A DNA stretch of 64,000 bases from an uncultured Prevotella sp. Its GTDB lineage: Bacteria; Bacteroidota; Bacteroidia; Bacteroidales; Bacteroidaceae. Below, piece by piece: positions 49,543-59,244 of this stretch; position 1 is the stretch's first letter; each line of letters opens with the position of its first letter. The notes under the pieces are model-generated. The model worked only from the letters and a program-made list of their open reading frames with translations. It did not search any database and was not told where the DNA came from. The position numbers were made by a program, and so were the translations under genes. The stretch spans positions 124,001 through 188,000 of the forward strand of contig CAAGKM010000043.1 in assembly GCA_900770395.1 (NCBI GenBank), given 5' to 3'.

Positions 49543-52500
49543 CCTTTGATATGTATGTCTTCTGATAGTTCTCAAAGCGCTGCACGTGCTTGTCATACCA
49601 CGTCTGGTCAGTAGTGGATGCAAGCTGCAGGATGCTGTTCATTATATAGAAGTGCATGTAGCAGTCGTTCTGCGAGTTGAGGAACCGGTTGCCGCTCAGG
49701 CTGCAGTACCAGCGCAGATACTGCTCTGAATTATTCCACAGCGCGTCCATGATGTGCTGTGCTTTCTGCTTCTGTCCTATGGCGGCGTAGGCGCGCGCTG
49801 CGTCGAGCGAGCCGCTTGAGAAATTATGGGGAACGTTGTATTCTGGTATGTTCTTCTCAAGGAAGCTGAGCACTTCGGCAGCCTTCTTGTTGTCGCCCTC
49901 AGCCACAAGGTTCATTGCCAGCTGGACGTAAATGCGGCGGTGGGTGTAACACATTCGCATCACCGTCTCATCAAGATAGATGTCTTTCTTGTCTATTCCG
50001 CCCAACTTGAATTTGTGCATCAGGTTGTCGTAGGTACGCTTGGTGTCGAAGTTCTTTGCTCCTGGGGCCTTGGTGGTGAACGGAGTGATGCGGTTCACTA
50101 ATCCCTCCTGCACGAAGTTGTCGCCGAGGTTCATATAGTTGTCGGCACCCACTGTGGTTGCCACATATATAGGCCGTGTCCAATTGCACTGTGCAATCAT
50201 CTCAAGCATCATCAGGTCGCCCTTGTAGAGCGAGCGTTTGCCCTTGAGCGAGATAACCATCTTGTCGGGGATGGAGTCGGCAGCCATCATCATTCCGCTC
50301 TTCTTCACAGCCTCCTTGTCGATGGTGAGGTAGAGCGTGTCGGTGGGGATGAAGTGCAGGTCGGCGTTCTTGCCTCTCACCCAGTTCTTCAGTATGTTCT
50401 TGAGCTCAAACGGCTCGTCGCCAAACTCAGCCTTTGCTGCCTCAGGATTGTCTCTGTAGAGAGCCAGCACTTCTTCTTTAGCCTCGGGACGCACCTCCAC
50501 AATCTCGTTGGTACCCGAGCAGTATTCCAGTCGGCTCCATGTGATAGGCAATGCTGGAGAGTCGTAAGCCGGACGGCACATCTGGTCGATATACCAGTCG
50601 GTCTGCAGATAGCTGAGGTTGCACACCCGGGCATCTGTGCGTACTCCCTCCACGTCCTGGTTATACCACAGCGGGAAGGTGTCGTTGTCGCCGTTGGTGT
50701 AGATTATCGGGTTGCCCTCCTGCTGTAACGACATAAGATAGTTCTGTCCGAAGTCGCGGCAGGGGTAGCGACCGCTGCGGGCGTGGTCGTCCCAAGTCTG
50801 CGATGCCATCTGCAATGGCACGAACAGACAGGCAACCCCAACGATTGCCGCAACTGTGGTCTCGTGACCCTTAATCTTTTTCAGCAGCTCGTCGATTATT
50901 GCCGCAACGCCCATGCCGCACCATATTGCGAAGGCATAGAACGAGCCAGCGTAGGCATAGTCGCGCTCACGCGGCTGCATCGGAGTCTGGTTGAGGTAGA
51001 ATACGATGGCGAGTCCTGTCATGAAGAACAGGAAGAACACCACCCAGAACTGGCGTATGCCGTCCTGTCCCTTGCGCATTGCCTGCCAGAATAGTCCGAG
51101 CAGTCCCAGAAGCAGCGGCAGACAGTAGAACACGTTGTGTCCCTTGTTGTTCTTCAGATCATCGGGCAGCAGGTCCTGGTCGCCCAGCATCAGGTTGTCG
51201 ATGAAGCTGATACCTGTTATCCAGTTGCCGTGTTCCAGCTCGCCGTTGCCCTGAATGTCGTTCTGGCGTCCGGCGAAGTTCCACATGAAGTAGCGCCAGT
51301 ACATGAAGTTGCACTGATATGACAGGAAGAATCGTATGTTGTCCAGCTGTGTCGGCATCTTCACCATCATCATCTCGCCACAGCGGTCGTAAGGCACCTG
51401 TGTGCCTTCCACGCCGCCCATCCAGTCTTCGTATGCCTGAGCGTGTGCAGCATCATACATGCGTGGAAACAACATGTTCTGCGCATACTTGTATTCATCT
51501 TTGGTGCGCACTACAAAGTATGAGTCCTTCTCGTCTGCGCTTGCCTTATCCTTGCGTTGGTATACAGGGTCGCCCTTGCTCAGTACTGGTTTGCAGTATT
51601 CGCCGTCGCGCTCCAGTGCCACCTGCGATGTGTATGCCTGACCGTAGAACAGCGGACGTGTGCCGTACTGCTCGCGGCCGAGATACTCGCCAAGGGTGAA
51701 GATATCCTCGGGAGAGTTCTGGTCCATCGGCGGGGTGGCTGCCGAGCGGATAACAATGAGCGCATAGCTTGAATAGCCAATCATAAGCATCAGCATGCAG
51801 AGCAGTGTGGTGTTCTTGATGCGTGCGCTGATGAGCGGCTTGCCGGCACGACGCATCTTAAGCACAAACCACAGAATGGCAAGTACCACGATACCGATGA
51901 CCACCGAGCTGTAACCATGACCGTAGAACGGAATACCGAGCATGCCGAGTGAGAGCAGGAATGCAATGTTCTGCTTTTTATCGGGCTTATTATTATAAGT
52001 AAGGTATATTGCCCAGATTATGCTTGCGATGAGCAGTGCGATGTAGACAATCTCTCCGGTGTTGAACGGACAGCCGAGAGTGTTGACGAAGAACAGCTCA
52101 AACCATCCTCCAACTTTCACGATGCCCGGCACAACGCCGTAGAGCACGGCGGCAAGCAGCACCACCGATATGCCGAGGGCTATCAGCGAGCCGTGAAGGT
52201 CTTTCTTCGGGTCCATCTGCGGGAACTTGCGGTAGTAGTACACCAGCACGATGGCGGGCAGGCACAGCAGGTTGAGCAGGTGAACGCCGATGGACAGACC
52301 TGTCATATACATGATGAGCACCAGCCAGCGGTCGCTGTGGGGCTCGTCGGCCTGGTCCTCCCATTTCAGTATGAGCCAGAACACAATGGCAGTGAATGCC
52401 GATGAGTAGGCGTATACCTCGCCCTCAACGGCAGAGAACCAAAATGTGTCGCTGAAGGTGTAGATGAGCGCTCCCACCATGCCCGCTGCCTCGATGGTTA

Positions 52501-52852
52501 TCATCTTGGCGATGGTCATATCGCTGCCTTTCCTTACCAGCAGCCGGCGTGTGAGGTGGCTGATGGTCCAGAACAGGAACATGATGGTGGTTGCCGAGAG
52601 CAGCGCGCTCATGGTGTTCACCATTCTTGCCACTTGTGACGGGTCGCTTGTGAACTGTGAGAACAGGTTGGCAGTGAGCATGAAGAACGGTGCGCCAGGC
52701 GGGTGACCCACTTCCAGCTTGTAGCCAGTGGAAATAAATTCAGGGCAGTCCCAGAATGAGGCTGTCGGCTCAATCGTTGAACAATACACGAAAGCTGCAA
52801 TGAGGAATGCAAGCCATCCTAATGTATTGTCCACTAATTTAAACTGTTTCAT
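49520..52852 (-). CDS. DUF2723 polytopic membrane protein, GT-C-like
   Basis: 1110 residues. N-terminal DUF2723 domain (VYCSTIEPTASFWDCPEFIS; EVGHPPGAPFFML) with an acidic residue after the first helix, as in GT-C glycosyltransferases such as protein mannosyltransferases; about 12 or more membrane helices to residue 700. The soluble C-terminal half (about 720-1110) ends in TPR-like helices. Members are common in Bacteroidetes and thought to be lipid-linked-sugar-dependent glycosyltransferases. Own promoter (52904-52897). Confidence 0.9.
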   Translation of the reverse strand: MKQFKLVDNTLGWLAFLIAAFVYCSTIEPTASFWDCPEFISTGYKLEVGHPPGAPFFMLTANLFSQFTSDPSQVARMVNTMSALLSATTIMFLFWTISHLTRRLLVRKGSDMTIAKMITIEAAGMVGALIYTFSDTFWFSAVEGEVYAYSSAFTAIVFWLILKWEDQADEPHSDRWLVLIMYMTGLSIGVHLLNLLCLPAIVLVYYYRKFPQMDPKKDLHGSLIALGISVVLLAAVLYGVVPGIVKVGGWFELFFVNTLGCPFNTGEIVYIALLIASIIWAIYLTYNNKPDKKQNIAFLLSLGMLGIPFYGHGYSSVVIGIVVLAILWFVLKMRRAGKPLISARIKNTTLLCMLMLMIGYSSYALIVIRSAATPPMDQNSPEDIFTLGEYLGREQYGTRPLFYGQAYTSQVALERDGEYCKPVLSKGDPVYQRKDKASADEKDSYFVVRTKDEYKYAQNMLFPRMYDAAHAQAYEDWMGGVEGTQVPYDRCGEMMMVKMPTQLDNIRFFLSYQCNFMYWRYFMWNFAGRQNDIQGNGELEHGNWITGISFIDNLMLGDQDLLPDDLKNNKGHNVFYCLPLLLGLLGLFWQAMRKGQDGIRQFWVVFFLFFMTGLAIVFYLNQTPMQPRERDYAYAGSFYAFAIWCGMGVAAIIDELLKKIKGHETTVAAIVGVACLFVPLQMASQTWDDHARSGRYPCRDFGQNYLMSLQQEGNPIIYTNGDNDTFPLWYNQDVEGVRTDARVCNLSYLQTDWYIDQMCRPAYDSPALPITWSRLEYCSGTNEIVEVRPEAKEEVLALYRDNPEAAKAEFGDEPFELKNILKNWVRGKNADLHFIPTDTLYLTIDKEAVKKSGMMMAADSIPDKMVISLKGKRSLYKGDLMMLEMIAQCNWTRPIYVATTVGADNYMNLGDNFVQEGLVNRITPFTTKAPGAKNFDTKRTYDNLMHKFKLGGIDKKDIYLDETVMRMCYTHRRIYVQLAMNLVAEGDNKKAAEVLSFLEKNIPEYNVPHNFSSGSLDAARAYAAIGQKQKAQHIMDALWNNSEQYLRWYCSLSGNRFLNSQNDCYMHFYIMNSILQLASTTDQTWYDKHVQRFENYQKTYISKGGSFGED

Positions 52853-52896
52853 TTCTTTTTGTTTATGTTATTTTAAATTATTTTCTTAGCCAGCTG

Positions 52897-52904
52897 CAAA
52901 ATTA
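52897..52904 (-). promoter_or_regulatory. -7 promoter element of the DUF2723 gene
   Basis: TAATTTTG on the minus strand, 45 bp before the ATG. It separates this gene from the ABC ATPase upstream. Confidence 0.55.
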
Positions 52905-52963
52905 GTAAATTCTTGTGAGATATTTATTACAGCGTGCGCATAAACACTTTATTTTGTTAATTT

Positions 52964-53599
52964 TTAACTCAATAAGCTTACTGTCTTGTCCACATGAATG
53001 AGTTTTGAAGCTGTTTTTCTCACATATTCCACGTTGTGGCTCACCATCACTATGGCGCAGTGCATGCGCTCTTCTTCGAGTATGCGGTTGAACTCGCCCT
53101 CAAACTGTTTGTCAATATATGTGTGTGGCTCGTCGAGCACTATCACGTCGGGTGACGACACTATCGCCCTTGCCATCAGCACCCTCTGCAGTTGTCCGCC
53201 GCTTAGTGCTTTCAGCGGACGGCTGGCGAGGTCGGTCAGATGAAATCTTTCCAATGTTGCTTTCACTGTTGCCTTTTGTTTTTCGTTTATCCGCCCCCAC
53301 AGTCCTATTTCTGAGTTGAGTCCCATTATTACTGTATTGCGCACGGTGATGGGAAACTGTTTGTCGGCTGCGTTGTATTGTGGCAGATAGCCTATTTTCA
53401 GATGCTTTGTCCGAATCACCGTTCCGCTTATTGGTTTTTCCAGGCCAATCATCACCTTCAGCAGTGTGGTCTTTCCGCCGCCGTTGGGACCGATGATGCC
53501 AAGGAAATCACGGTCGTAAAGACTGAGATTCACATTCTCAATCACCGCCTGTCCATTGTATCCCGCTACAAGATTCTTTATCTCGATTATCTGTTGCAT
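52964..53599 (-). CDS. Metal-type ABC transporter ATPase (ZnuC/MntB-like)
   Basis: 211 residues: Walker A GPNGGGKTT (about 37-45), signature LSGGQLQR (about 130), Walker B VIVLDEP (about 153), switch His in MVSHN. The family supplies energy for zinc, manganese or iron uptake. It overlaps the upstream DedA-ZnuA fusion by 13 nt. No permease gene of the ZnuB type is beside it; the next gene downstream is DUF2723. Confidence 0.92.
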   Translation of the reverse strand: MQQIIEIKNLVAGYNGQAVIENVNLSLYDRDFLGIIGPNGGGKTTLLKVMIGLEKPISGTVIRTKHLKIGYLPQYNAADKQFPITVRNTVIMGLNSEIGLWGRINEKQKATVKATLERFHLTDLASRPLKALSGGQLQRVLMARAIVSSPDVIVLDEPHTYIDKQFEGEFNRILEEERMHCAIVMVSHNVEYVRKTASKLIHVDKTVSLLS

Positions 53600-54810
53600 A
53601 TCGTATTCATAATGCTGGTCATTTCCTCTTCCCAGTCGTATGCCAATGGGTTTATTTCCTTTATCTCGGCTCCAGTCTCTTTTGCGAGTGCCTCCACGTT
53701 GTGTCTTGCAAACTCTTTTTGCAGCAGTATCGTGCTCACTTTCTCAGCCTTTGCCTGTTCTATAATGTTCTTCATCTCCATTGCTGATGGCTCCTTGCCG
53801 TCGTTCTCCACCACAATCTGCCGCAAGCCGTAGTCGCGTGCCATGTAGGTTAGGGTGGGGTGGTAGATGAGGAAGGCTTTGCCTTGGTGTTGGGAGGCGA
53901 GGGCGGTGAATTGTCGGTCGAGAGAGTCAATCCGCATTATCATGCTGTCGCGGCGGTGAGCGAAATATGCGGAGTCCTTGCTGTTGACGCTTATAAGTGC
54001 CTTGGCAATGCAGGTAATCATAATTTTTGCGTTGCGCGGCGATGTCCACACATGTGGGTCACCATTGTCGGCGATGTCCTCCGAGGCGTTTATTGTCTTC
54101 ATCTGCGGGGCAGCGTTCTTGAAACGCTCCACCCATGATGACTCAAAGCCGAGCCGTCCCACCATTATATATAAGGTGTTGTTGCTCATGTCCATCATTT
54201 GCTGTCCTGTAGGCTCGTATGTCTCGGGGCTTGCTCCTGTGGGCAGCATAGTGGTCACCATGTATTTGTCACCAGCCACGCCTTCCGTGAAGTAGCGCAG
54301 CGGTTCAATGCTCACGGTTATCGTATGTTTTTCCATAGTGTGGGGAGCTGAGGTGCAACCGACAATAGCCGTAGTGCCAAGCATCAGGATGACGTATCGT
54401 GCCAGCTTGCCTATTAGCACCGATGTGGCGGTAATCACCACATTAGCGCGCATCAATCCGAGAGCCACGCTTATGGCACTGCCGAGGATAGGCAGAAATG
54501 TAAGCACTCCCATCCATGCGCCTCTTCCGGCAAGGAATCGCTCTGTCTTTTTCAATTGCTCATCCTTTACATGCAGGTATTTTGAAATCCATTCGGGCTT
54601 GCCCAACCGTCCCACACCATAGTTGAACATGCTGCCGAGAGTGTTGCCTATGGTGCCGTAGACTACCAGCTGTACGGGGTCGAGCCCGGCGGCGATAAGC
54701 CCCACCATCACTGCCTCACTGCTGAAGGGGAACACGCTTCCGGCAATGAATGCCGCAATGAAAAATCCTATATATCCGTAGCCTGAGAGAATATCAATGA
54801 AGGCGTCCAT
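53587..54810 (-). CDS. DedA/YqaA membrane domain fused to ZnuA-like metal-binding protein
   Basis: 407 residues from the ATG at 54810; the frame upstream is an antisense shadow. Residues 1-150 are a VTT/DedA domain of the YqaA type (GSVFPFSSEAVMVGLIAAG; GNTLGSMFNYGVGRLGK; FLPILGSAISVALGLMR). The last helix runs into TTAIVGCTSAP, which looks like a lipoprotein signal end, and then a TroA/ZnuA cluster-9 domain (about 165-407: SIEPLRYFTEGVAGDKY, GDPHVWTSPRNAK, YHPTLTYMARDYGL). The His of DPHVW and of YHPT are present; the usual first ligand His is Glu (PETYEP). No His-rich loop. It probably presents metal at the inner membrane; without a permease gene nearby, its transport partner is unclear. 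DUF6427-like gene overlaps its start by 43 nt. Confidence 0.88.
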   Translation of the reverse strand: MDAFIDILSGYGYIGFFIAAFIAGSVFPFSSEAVMVGLIAAGLDPVQLVVYGTIGNTLGSMFNYGVGRLGKPEWISKYLHVKDEQLKKTERFLAGRGAWMGVLTFLPILGSAISVALGLMRANVVITATSVLIGKLARYVILMLGTTAIVGCTSAPHTMEKHTITVSIEPLRYFTEGVAGDKYMVTTMLPTGASPETYEPTGQQMMDMSNNTLYIMVGRLGFESSWVERFKNAAPQMKTINASEDIADNGDPHVWTSPRNAKIMITCIAKALISVNSKDSAYFAHRRDSMIMRIDSLDRQFTALASQHQGKAFLIYHPTLTYMARDYGLRQIVVENDGKEPSAMEMKNIIEQAKAEKVSTILLQKEFARHNVEALAKETGAEIKEINPLAYDWEEEMTSIMNTICNR

Positions 54811-55727
54811 AAATTGAATATCGTAATTATTAATACTATAGTGGCAATTGCTATGGTGGCGATGTTGGTCCACCTGGTCTTGGTGAGAGCCACGAAATGT
54901 GCCACGAGCGGACTGGTGAATACTGTCATCATGGCTATCAGCTTGTTGTAGTGCTGCGGTTGTAGGATGATGAACAGTAATGCCGCCGCATTCAGCCACA
55001 TAAAACAGTTGTAGAGCATGCGGTTGTGGATTTTGTCATTGTAACTTTTGCGCACATAATGCACGGCACCAGTTATGGCGAGTGCGGTGATCATCGCAAG
55101 AGTCACAATCTGATTCAGTCCGATGTTGCCGTATGATGCTCCTATCGGCTCAAACTCGGTCAGCTGCATGATGTGAGTCATGGGTGTGTCGAAGTCGCCG
55201 ATGAAGAAAAAGTATGCTCCGGCAAACCAGTATGGCGCAATGATGCCAATCAGCGATGCGGCAAATGATAGCCGCGACATGTTCTGTATGCAGAACAGCA
55301 TGAGCAGCCAGATTAGCGGCACGAAGAACAGTACCTGAACCCACAGCAGGCTCACTAAGCCTATGGTTGCAAAGGTGTAGAAGGTGTACCCCCTCGACAT
55401 GCTGTCGTGATATTGCATGAACAGCAGCGTCAGCATCACTGCTGTCCCCAGTCCCGTGATGCATGCCACGGTGTCGGCAAACATGAAGTTTGCCATGCAG
55501 CCAATGATGATGAACGACACCGACACCATGCGGCTGCGTATCCGCAACAGCGCATGTCGGTTGTTAAGCTCCATCATCAGTGCGGCGGTGAAGGCAAACA
55601 GCGCAAATTGCAGATATAGGCCGGCTGGTATCAGTCCGGCCACAATCCACAGCAAGGCGGCATACACTGCCACCACGGGCAGTGTGATACCGCTCTCAGA
55701 TATTTTGGTCTGAAATAATTTTGCCAT
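54768..55727 (-). CDS. Polytopic membrane protein, DUF6427-like
   Basis: 319 residues, about nine hydrophobic helices covering nearly the whole chain (for example VVAVYAALLWIVAGLIPAG, LVSLLWVQVLFFVPLIWLLM, NIATIAIATIVLIITIF). No catalytic motif is visible. Bacteroidetes proteins of this kind are often encoded beside purD. Its 3' end overlaps the DedA-ZnuA start by 43 nt, and it follows purD after 39 nt. Confidence 0.75.
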   Translation of the reverse strand: MAKLFQTKISESGITLPVVAVYAALLWIVAGLIPAGLYLQFALFAFTAALMMELNNRHALLRIRSRMVSVSFIIIGCMANFMFADTVACITGLGTAVMLTLLFMQYHDSMSRGYTFYTFATIGLVSLLWVQVLFFVPLIWLLMLFCIQNMSRLSFAASLIGIIAPYWFAGAYFFFIGDFDTPMTHIMQLTEFEPIGASYGNIGLNQIVTLAMITALAITGAVHYVRKSYNDKIHNRMLYNCFMWLNAAALLFIILQPQHYNKLIAMMTVFTSPLVAHFVALTKTRWTNIATIAIATIVLIITIFNLWTPSLIFSQATDI

Positions 55728-55766
55728 TATGCAGGTTCTTTACAAAACCTAAATGAATGATGTCGT

Positions 55767-57035
55767 TTAGATGTCCTTGCCTATGTCGCGGCGGAAGTAT
55801 TTGCCAGTGAACTCTATCTTCTGTGCCTCGCTGAATGATTTCGCAAGTGCCTCAGCTTTGTCCTTGCCGTAAGAGCTTACTGCAATCACACGGCCGCCGG
55901 CGGTCACCACCTTGCCGTCTTTCATCGCAGTACCGCTGTGGAACACTATCGCCCCCTCAACGTTCTCAATGCCGGTAATCTCGTAGCCCTTCTTGTATTC
56001 CTGAGGATAGCCGCCGCTGACCATCATCACGCACACTGCGGCGCGCTCGTCAAACTCTATGGTCCTATCGCTGAGGTTGCCTTCAGCAACGCCCTCAAAC
56101 AGGTCTACAATGTCGCTCTTCAGGCGCAGCATCACGCTCTCGGTCTCTGGGTCGCCCATGCGGCAGTTGTACTCTATCACCATTGGCTCGCCTTCAACGT
56201 TGATGAGACCAAAGAAAATGAATCCCTTGTAATCGATGCCTTCGGCTGCAAGTCCCTCCACCGTGGGACGGATGATTCGGTCCTCAACCTTTTTCATCCA
56301 TTCTTTTGTGGCGAATGGCACAGGCGTAACGCTGCCCATGCCGCCTGTGTTCAGGCCTGTGTCTCCCTCACCTATGCGCTTGTAGTCCTTTGCCTCGGGA
56401 AGTATCTTGTAGTTCTTGCCGTCGGTAAGTACGAACACCGAGCACTCTATGCCGTTGAGGAATTCCTCAATCACCACTTGTGCCGATGCGTTGCCGAACA
56501 TGCCGCCGAGCATCTCCTTCAGTTCTTTCTTTGCTTCCTCCAGCGTGGGGATAATCAGCACGCCCTTGCCGGCGCACAGACCGTCTGCCTTGAGCACATA
56601 GGGAGCCTTGAGAGTCTCGAGGAATTTCAGACCTTCTTCTACGGTAGTGCCGTCGAAGGTGCGATATTGTGCTGTGGGGATGTTATGGCGCATCATGAAC
56701 GCTTTGGCGAAATCCTTTGAGCCCTCGAGCACAGCTCCTGCCTTTGACGGACCGATTACTGGAATGTTCTTAGTGCGCTCATCAGACTTGAAGTCGTCGT
56801 AGATGCCTTTCACCAACGGGTCCTCAGGACCTACCACCACCATCTGCACTCCGTTCTCAACCACGAAGTCCTTCAGCTTGTCGAACTCGTTAACACCTAT
56901 CGCCACGTTCTCGCCGCAGTTGCTTGTGCCAGCATTGCCGGGTGCGATAAACAGTTTCTCACATTTTGCGCTTTGCGCTATCTTCCATGCCAGGGCGTGC
57001 TCACGGCCGCCGCTGCCTAAAAGTAATATCTTCAT
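55767..57035 (-). CDS. purD: Phosphoribosylamine-glycine ligase
   Basis: 422 residues, ATP-grasp enzyme of purine synthesis. KILLLGSGGREHALAWKIAQ at the N-terminus, PSKAGAVLEGSKDFAKAFM, YVLKADGLCAGKGV (ATP-binding), RIGEGDTGLNTGGMG and EYNCRMGDPETESVML (metal and ATP ligands). Complete and of normal length. Follows the DPP-IV-like gene after 9 nt. Confidence 0.97.
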   Translation of the reverse strand: MKILLLGSGGREHALAWKIAQSAKCEKLFIAPGNAGTSNCGENVAIGVNEFDKLKDFVVENGVQMVVVGPEDPLVKGIYDDFKSDERTKNIPVIGPSKAGAVLEGSKDFAKAFMMRHNIPTAQYRTFDGTTVEEGLKFLETLKAPYVLKADGLCAGKGVLIIPTLEEAKKELKEMLGGMFGNASAQVVIEEFLNGIECSVFVLTDGKNYKILPEAKDYKRIGEGDTGLNTGGMGSVTPVPFATKEWMKKVEDRIIRPTVEGLAAEGIDYKGFIFFGLINVEGEPMVIEYNCRMGDPETESVMLRLKSDIVDLFEGVAEGNLSDRTIEFDERAAVCVMMVSGGYPQEYKKGYEITGIENVEGAIVFHSGTAMKDGKVVTAGGRVIAVSSYGKDKAEALAKSFSEAQKIEFTGKYFRRDIGKDI

Positions 57036-57044
57036 TGTTATTTT

Positions 57045-59225
57045 TTATTTCAGATAATCCTCAAAATACTGTGTTATTCTCTCGTGCAGATGCACGCTCT
57101 TGTGTCCTCTCATGTTGTGCCCCTCGCCAGGATATGCGAAGAAGTCGGGCTGTGTTCCTGCCTCTGTGCAGGCATTAAGGAACATCAGCGCATGCTGCGG
57201 CACCACTGTGGGGTCGTTCATGCCAATGATAATTTGCAGTTTGCCCTTCAGGTTCTTGGCTTTGTTGAGCAACGATGTCTGCTCGTAACCCTCTGGGTTT
57301 GTCTCCGGTGTGTCCATATAACGCTCACCGTACATCACCTCGTACCACTTCCAGTCGATTACGGGACCGCCTGCAACGCCTACCTTAAACACATCGGGGT
57401 AAGTGGTCATGAGCGATGTTGTCATGAATCCGCCGTAGCTCCAGCCGTGAACACCCATGCGGTTGGCATCAACATATGGCAGAGTCTTCAGATACTCCAC
57501 ACCCTTCATCTGGTCTTTCATTTCCTCTACTCCAAGATGGCGGAATGTAGCCTGCTCGAAGTCACGTCCGCGGTCGCAACTGCCACGGTTGTCGAGGATA
57601 AAGAGCAGATAGCCCTTCTGAGCCATGTAAGTCTCCCAGCCACGGCTCATGTAGTGCCATGTGGCTTCCACGTTGCGGACGCCGGGACCACCATACACAT
57701 ATACCACTGTAGGATATTTCTTGTTGGGGTCGAAGTTCACGGGCTTCACCATACGGTAATACAGGTCGGTTGTTCCGTCGGCTGCCTTCAGTGTGCCGCA
57801 GCTGTATTCAGGCACAGCGTAACCCTCCCATGGGTTGGGTGCGGAGAATATCTGTGTGGTCTTTCCATTGGCAGTATTGCTGACCGTGATGTTTCTCGGC
57901 ACGTCGGGCTCAGTGTAGCGGTCGAACAGCATAGTGCCCGATGCGTTGATGATATTTGAGTTTCCGCCCTCGGCAGTCATTCCCACTGCGTGTACTCCGC
58001 GCTGGTTGTCGAGCGGAGTGCGTTTGCCGTTGGCAATGTTCACGCTGTAGATGTTGTTCTGTATCGGGCTTGCCTCGGTGGTGAGCACTATCATCGACTT
58101 AGCTTTCTTGTTGAAGCCTATAACGTCCTTAATAATCCAGTTGCCGCTTGTGAGCTGTTTCAGCTGCTCGCCCTTTATATTAAATAGGTACGCATGATTG
58201 TAGCCGTCTTTTTCGCTCATCATCACAAACTTTGTGGCATCCCACGGCAGGAACATTATCGGAGTCATCGGGTGAACATACTTGTCGTGGTGCTCAGTGT
58301 AGAGAGTGGAGGTCTTGTCGCCAGTCTCAGCGTTGTAACTCACGAGAGCCATGTCGGTCTGGTCGCGGTTAAGTTCAATCATGTATACTGTCTTTCCGTC
58401 GGGTGCCCACGCTATGTTGGTGAAATAGCGGTCGGTGGGGTCGCCTGCCTTCAGATATACGGTCTTTCCGGTGTTGATGTCATACACGCCCACGGTCACT
58501 TTGTGGCTTGTCATTCCAGCCATGGGGTATTTGTCGGGCTCGTATGTAGCCTCACGCTCGAAAGTGTTAACTTGTGGATAGTCTGCCACCATCGACTGGT
58601 CCATGCGGTAGAATGCCAGCTTCTGTCCGTCGTTGCTCCAGAATGTTCCTTTGTGTATACCGAACTCGTCGCGGTGAACGCTCTGCCCATACACTATCTC
58701 ACGGCTGCCGTCGGTGGTGAGCTGCGTCTCCTTGTTGTCGTCGGTGCGCACAAACAGCTGGTGGTTCTTTACATAAGCCACAGCCCGCGACCGTGCGTTC
58801 CACTCTGCATGTGTCTCGCCCTCGCTGCACTGCGTCCACACCACCTCGTTCTTCTTCCAGTCGTAGAGCATGCGCTGCTTGGTGTTGGCAATGAGCGCAT
58901 AAGGCTTGTCGGCGTATGGAAACTCGGTGTAGAACAGCCAGCTCACCTTGTCCCGCTTAGCCTTTGCCACAGCCTCGTTCACCTTTTCCACGGTGGCGAT
59001 GGCAGTGCGCTTACCTGTTTTAGGGTCGATGGTTCCAAACTCATCGCTGTCCTGATACATCAGCACATCGCCCCACCATGCGGGGTAGATGTTCTGCGGC
59101 ACCATACGGCGGTAGTTAGTGCCACCGAAGTTAAGGTCCTCAAGCGTGAACTGCTTCAGGTCTTGGGCGGTTGTGCCGATAGTTGTAGCCAGTGCCATGG
59201 TGGTAATGATATTCTTCAGTTTCAT
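57045..59225 (-). CDS. Prolyl dipeptidyl-peptidase IV-like (S9B)
   Basis: 726 residues; signal peptide KLKNIITTMALATTIGTTA. Eight-blade beta-propeller of the DPP-IV type (about 30-470) and C-terminal alpha/beta hydrolase. Catalytic Ser in GWSYGGF, Asp in GMNDPTV and His in GEGHNMRG are all present. The propeller has HRDEFGIHKG where DPP-IV has its Glu-Glu substrate-N-terminus motif, so its exact dipeptide specificity is open. Periplasmic; releases dipeptides for amino-acid uptake. Confidence 0.93.
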   Translation of the reverse strand: MKLKNIITTMALATTIGTTAQDLKQFTLEDLNFGGTNYRRMVPQNIYPAWWGDVLMYQDSDEFGTIDPKTGKRTAIATVEKVNEAVAKAKRDKVSWLFYTEFPYADKPYALIANTKQRMLYDWKKNEVVWTQCSEGETHAEWNARSRAVAYVKNHQLFVRTDDNKETQLTTDGSREIVYGQSVHRDEFGIHKGTFWSNDGQKLAFYRMDQSMVADYPQVNTFEREATYEPDKYPMAGMTSHKVTVGVYDINTGKTVYLKAGDPTDRYFTNIAWAPDGKTVYMIELNRDQTDMALVSYNAETGDKTSTLYTEHHDKYVHPMTPIMFLPWDATKFVMMSEKDGYNHAYLFNIKGEQLKQLTSGNWIIKDVIGFNKKAKSMIVLTTEASPIQNNIYSVNIANGKRTPLDNQRGVHAVGMTAEGGNSNIINASGTMLFDRYTEPDVPRNITVSNTANGKTTQIFSAPNPWEGYAVPEYSCGTLKAADGTTDLYYRMVKPVNFDPNKKYPTVVYVYGGPGVRNVEATWHYMSRGWETYMAQKGYLLFILDNRGSCDRGRDFEQATFRHLGVEEMKDQMKGVEYLKTLPYVDANRMGVHGWSYGGFMTTSLMTTYPDVFKVGVAGGPVIDWKWYEVMYGERYMDTPETNPEGYEQTSLLNKAKNLKGKLQIIIGMNDPTVVPQHALMFLNACTEAGTQPDFFAYPGEGHNMRGHKSVHLHERITQYFEDYLK

Positions 59226-59244
59226 TGTTCTTTACTCCTTCATT

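Noticed and set aside
49420..49614. 64-codon plus-strand frame encoding a Ser-Asp repeat
   Set aside because: It is the translation of the 9-bp repeats and then runs antisense into the DUF2723 gene; no promoter or conservation evidence.
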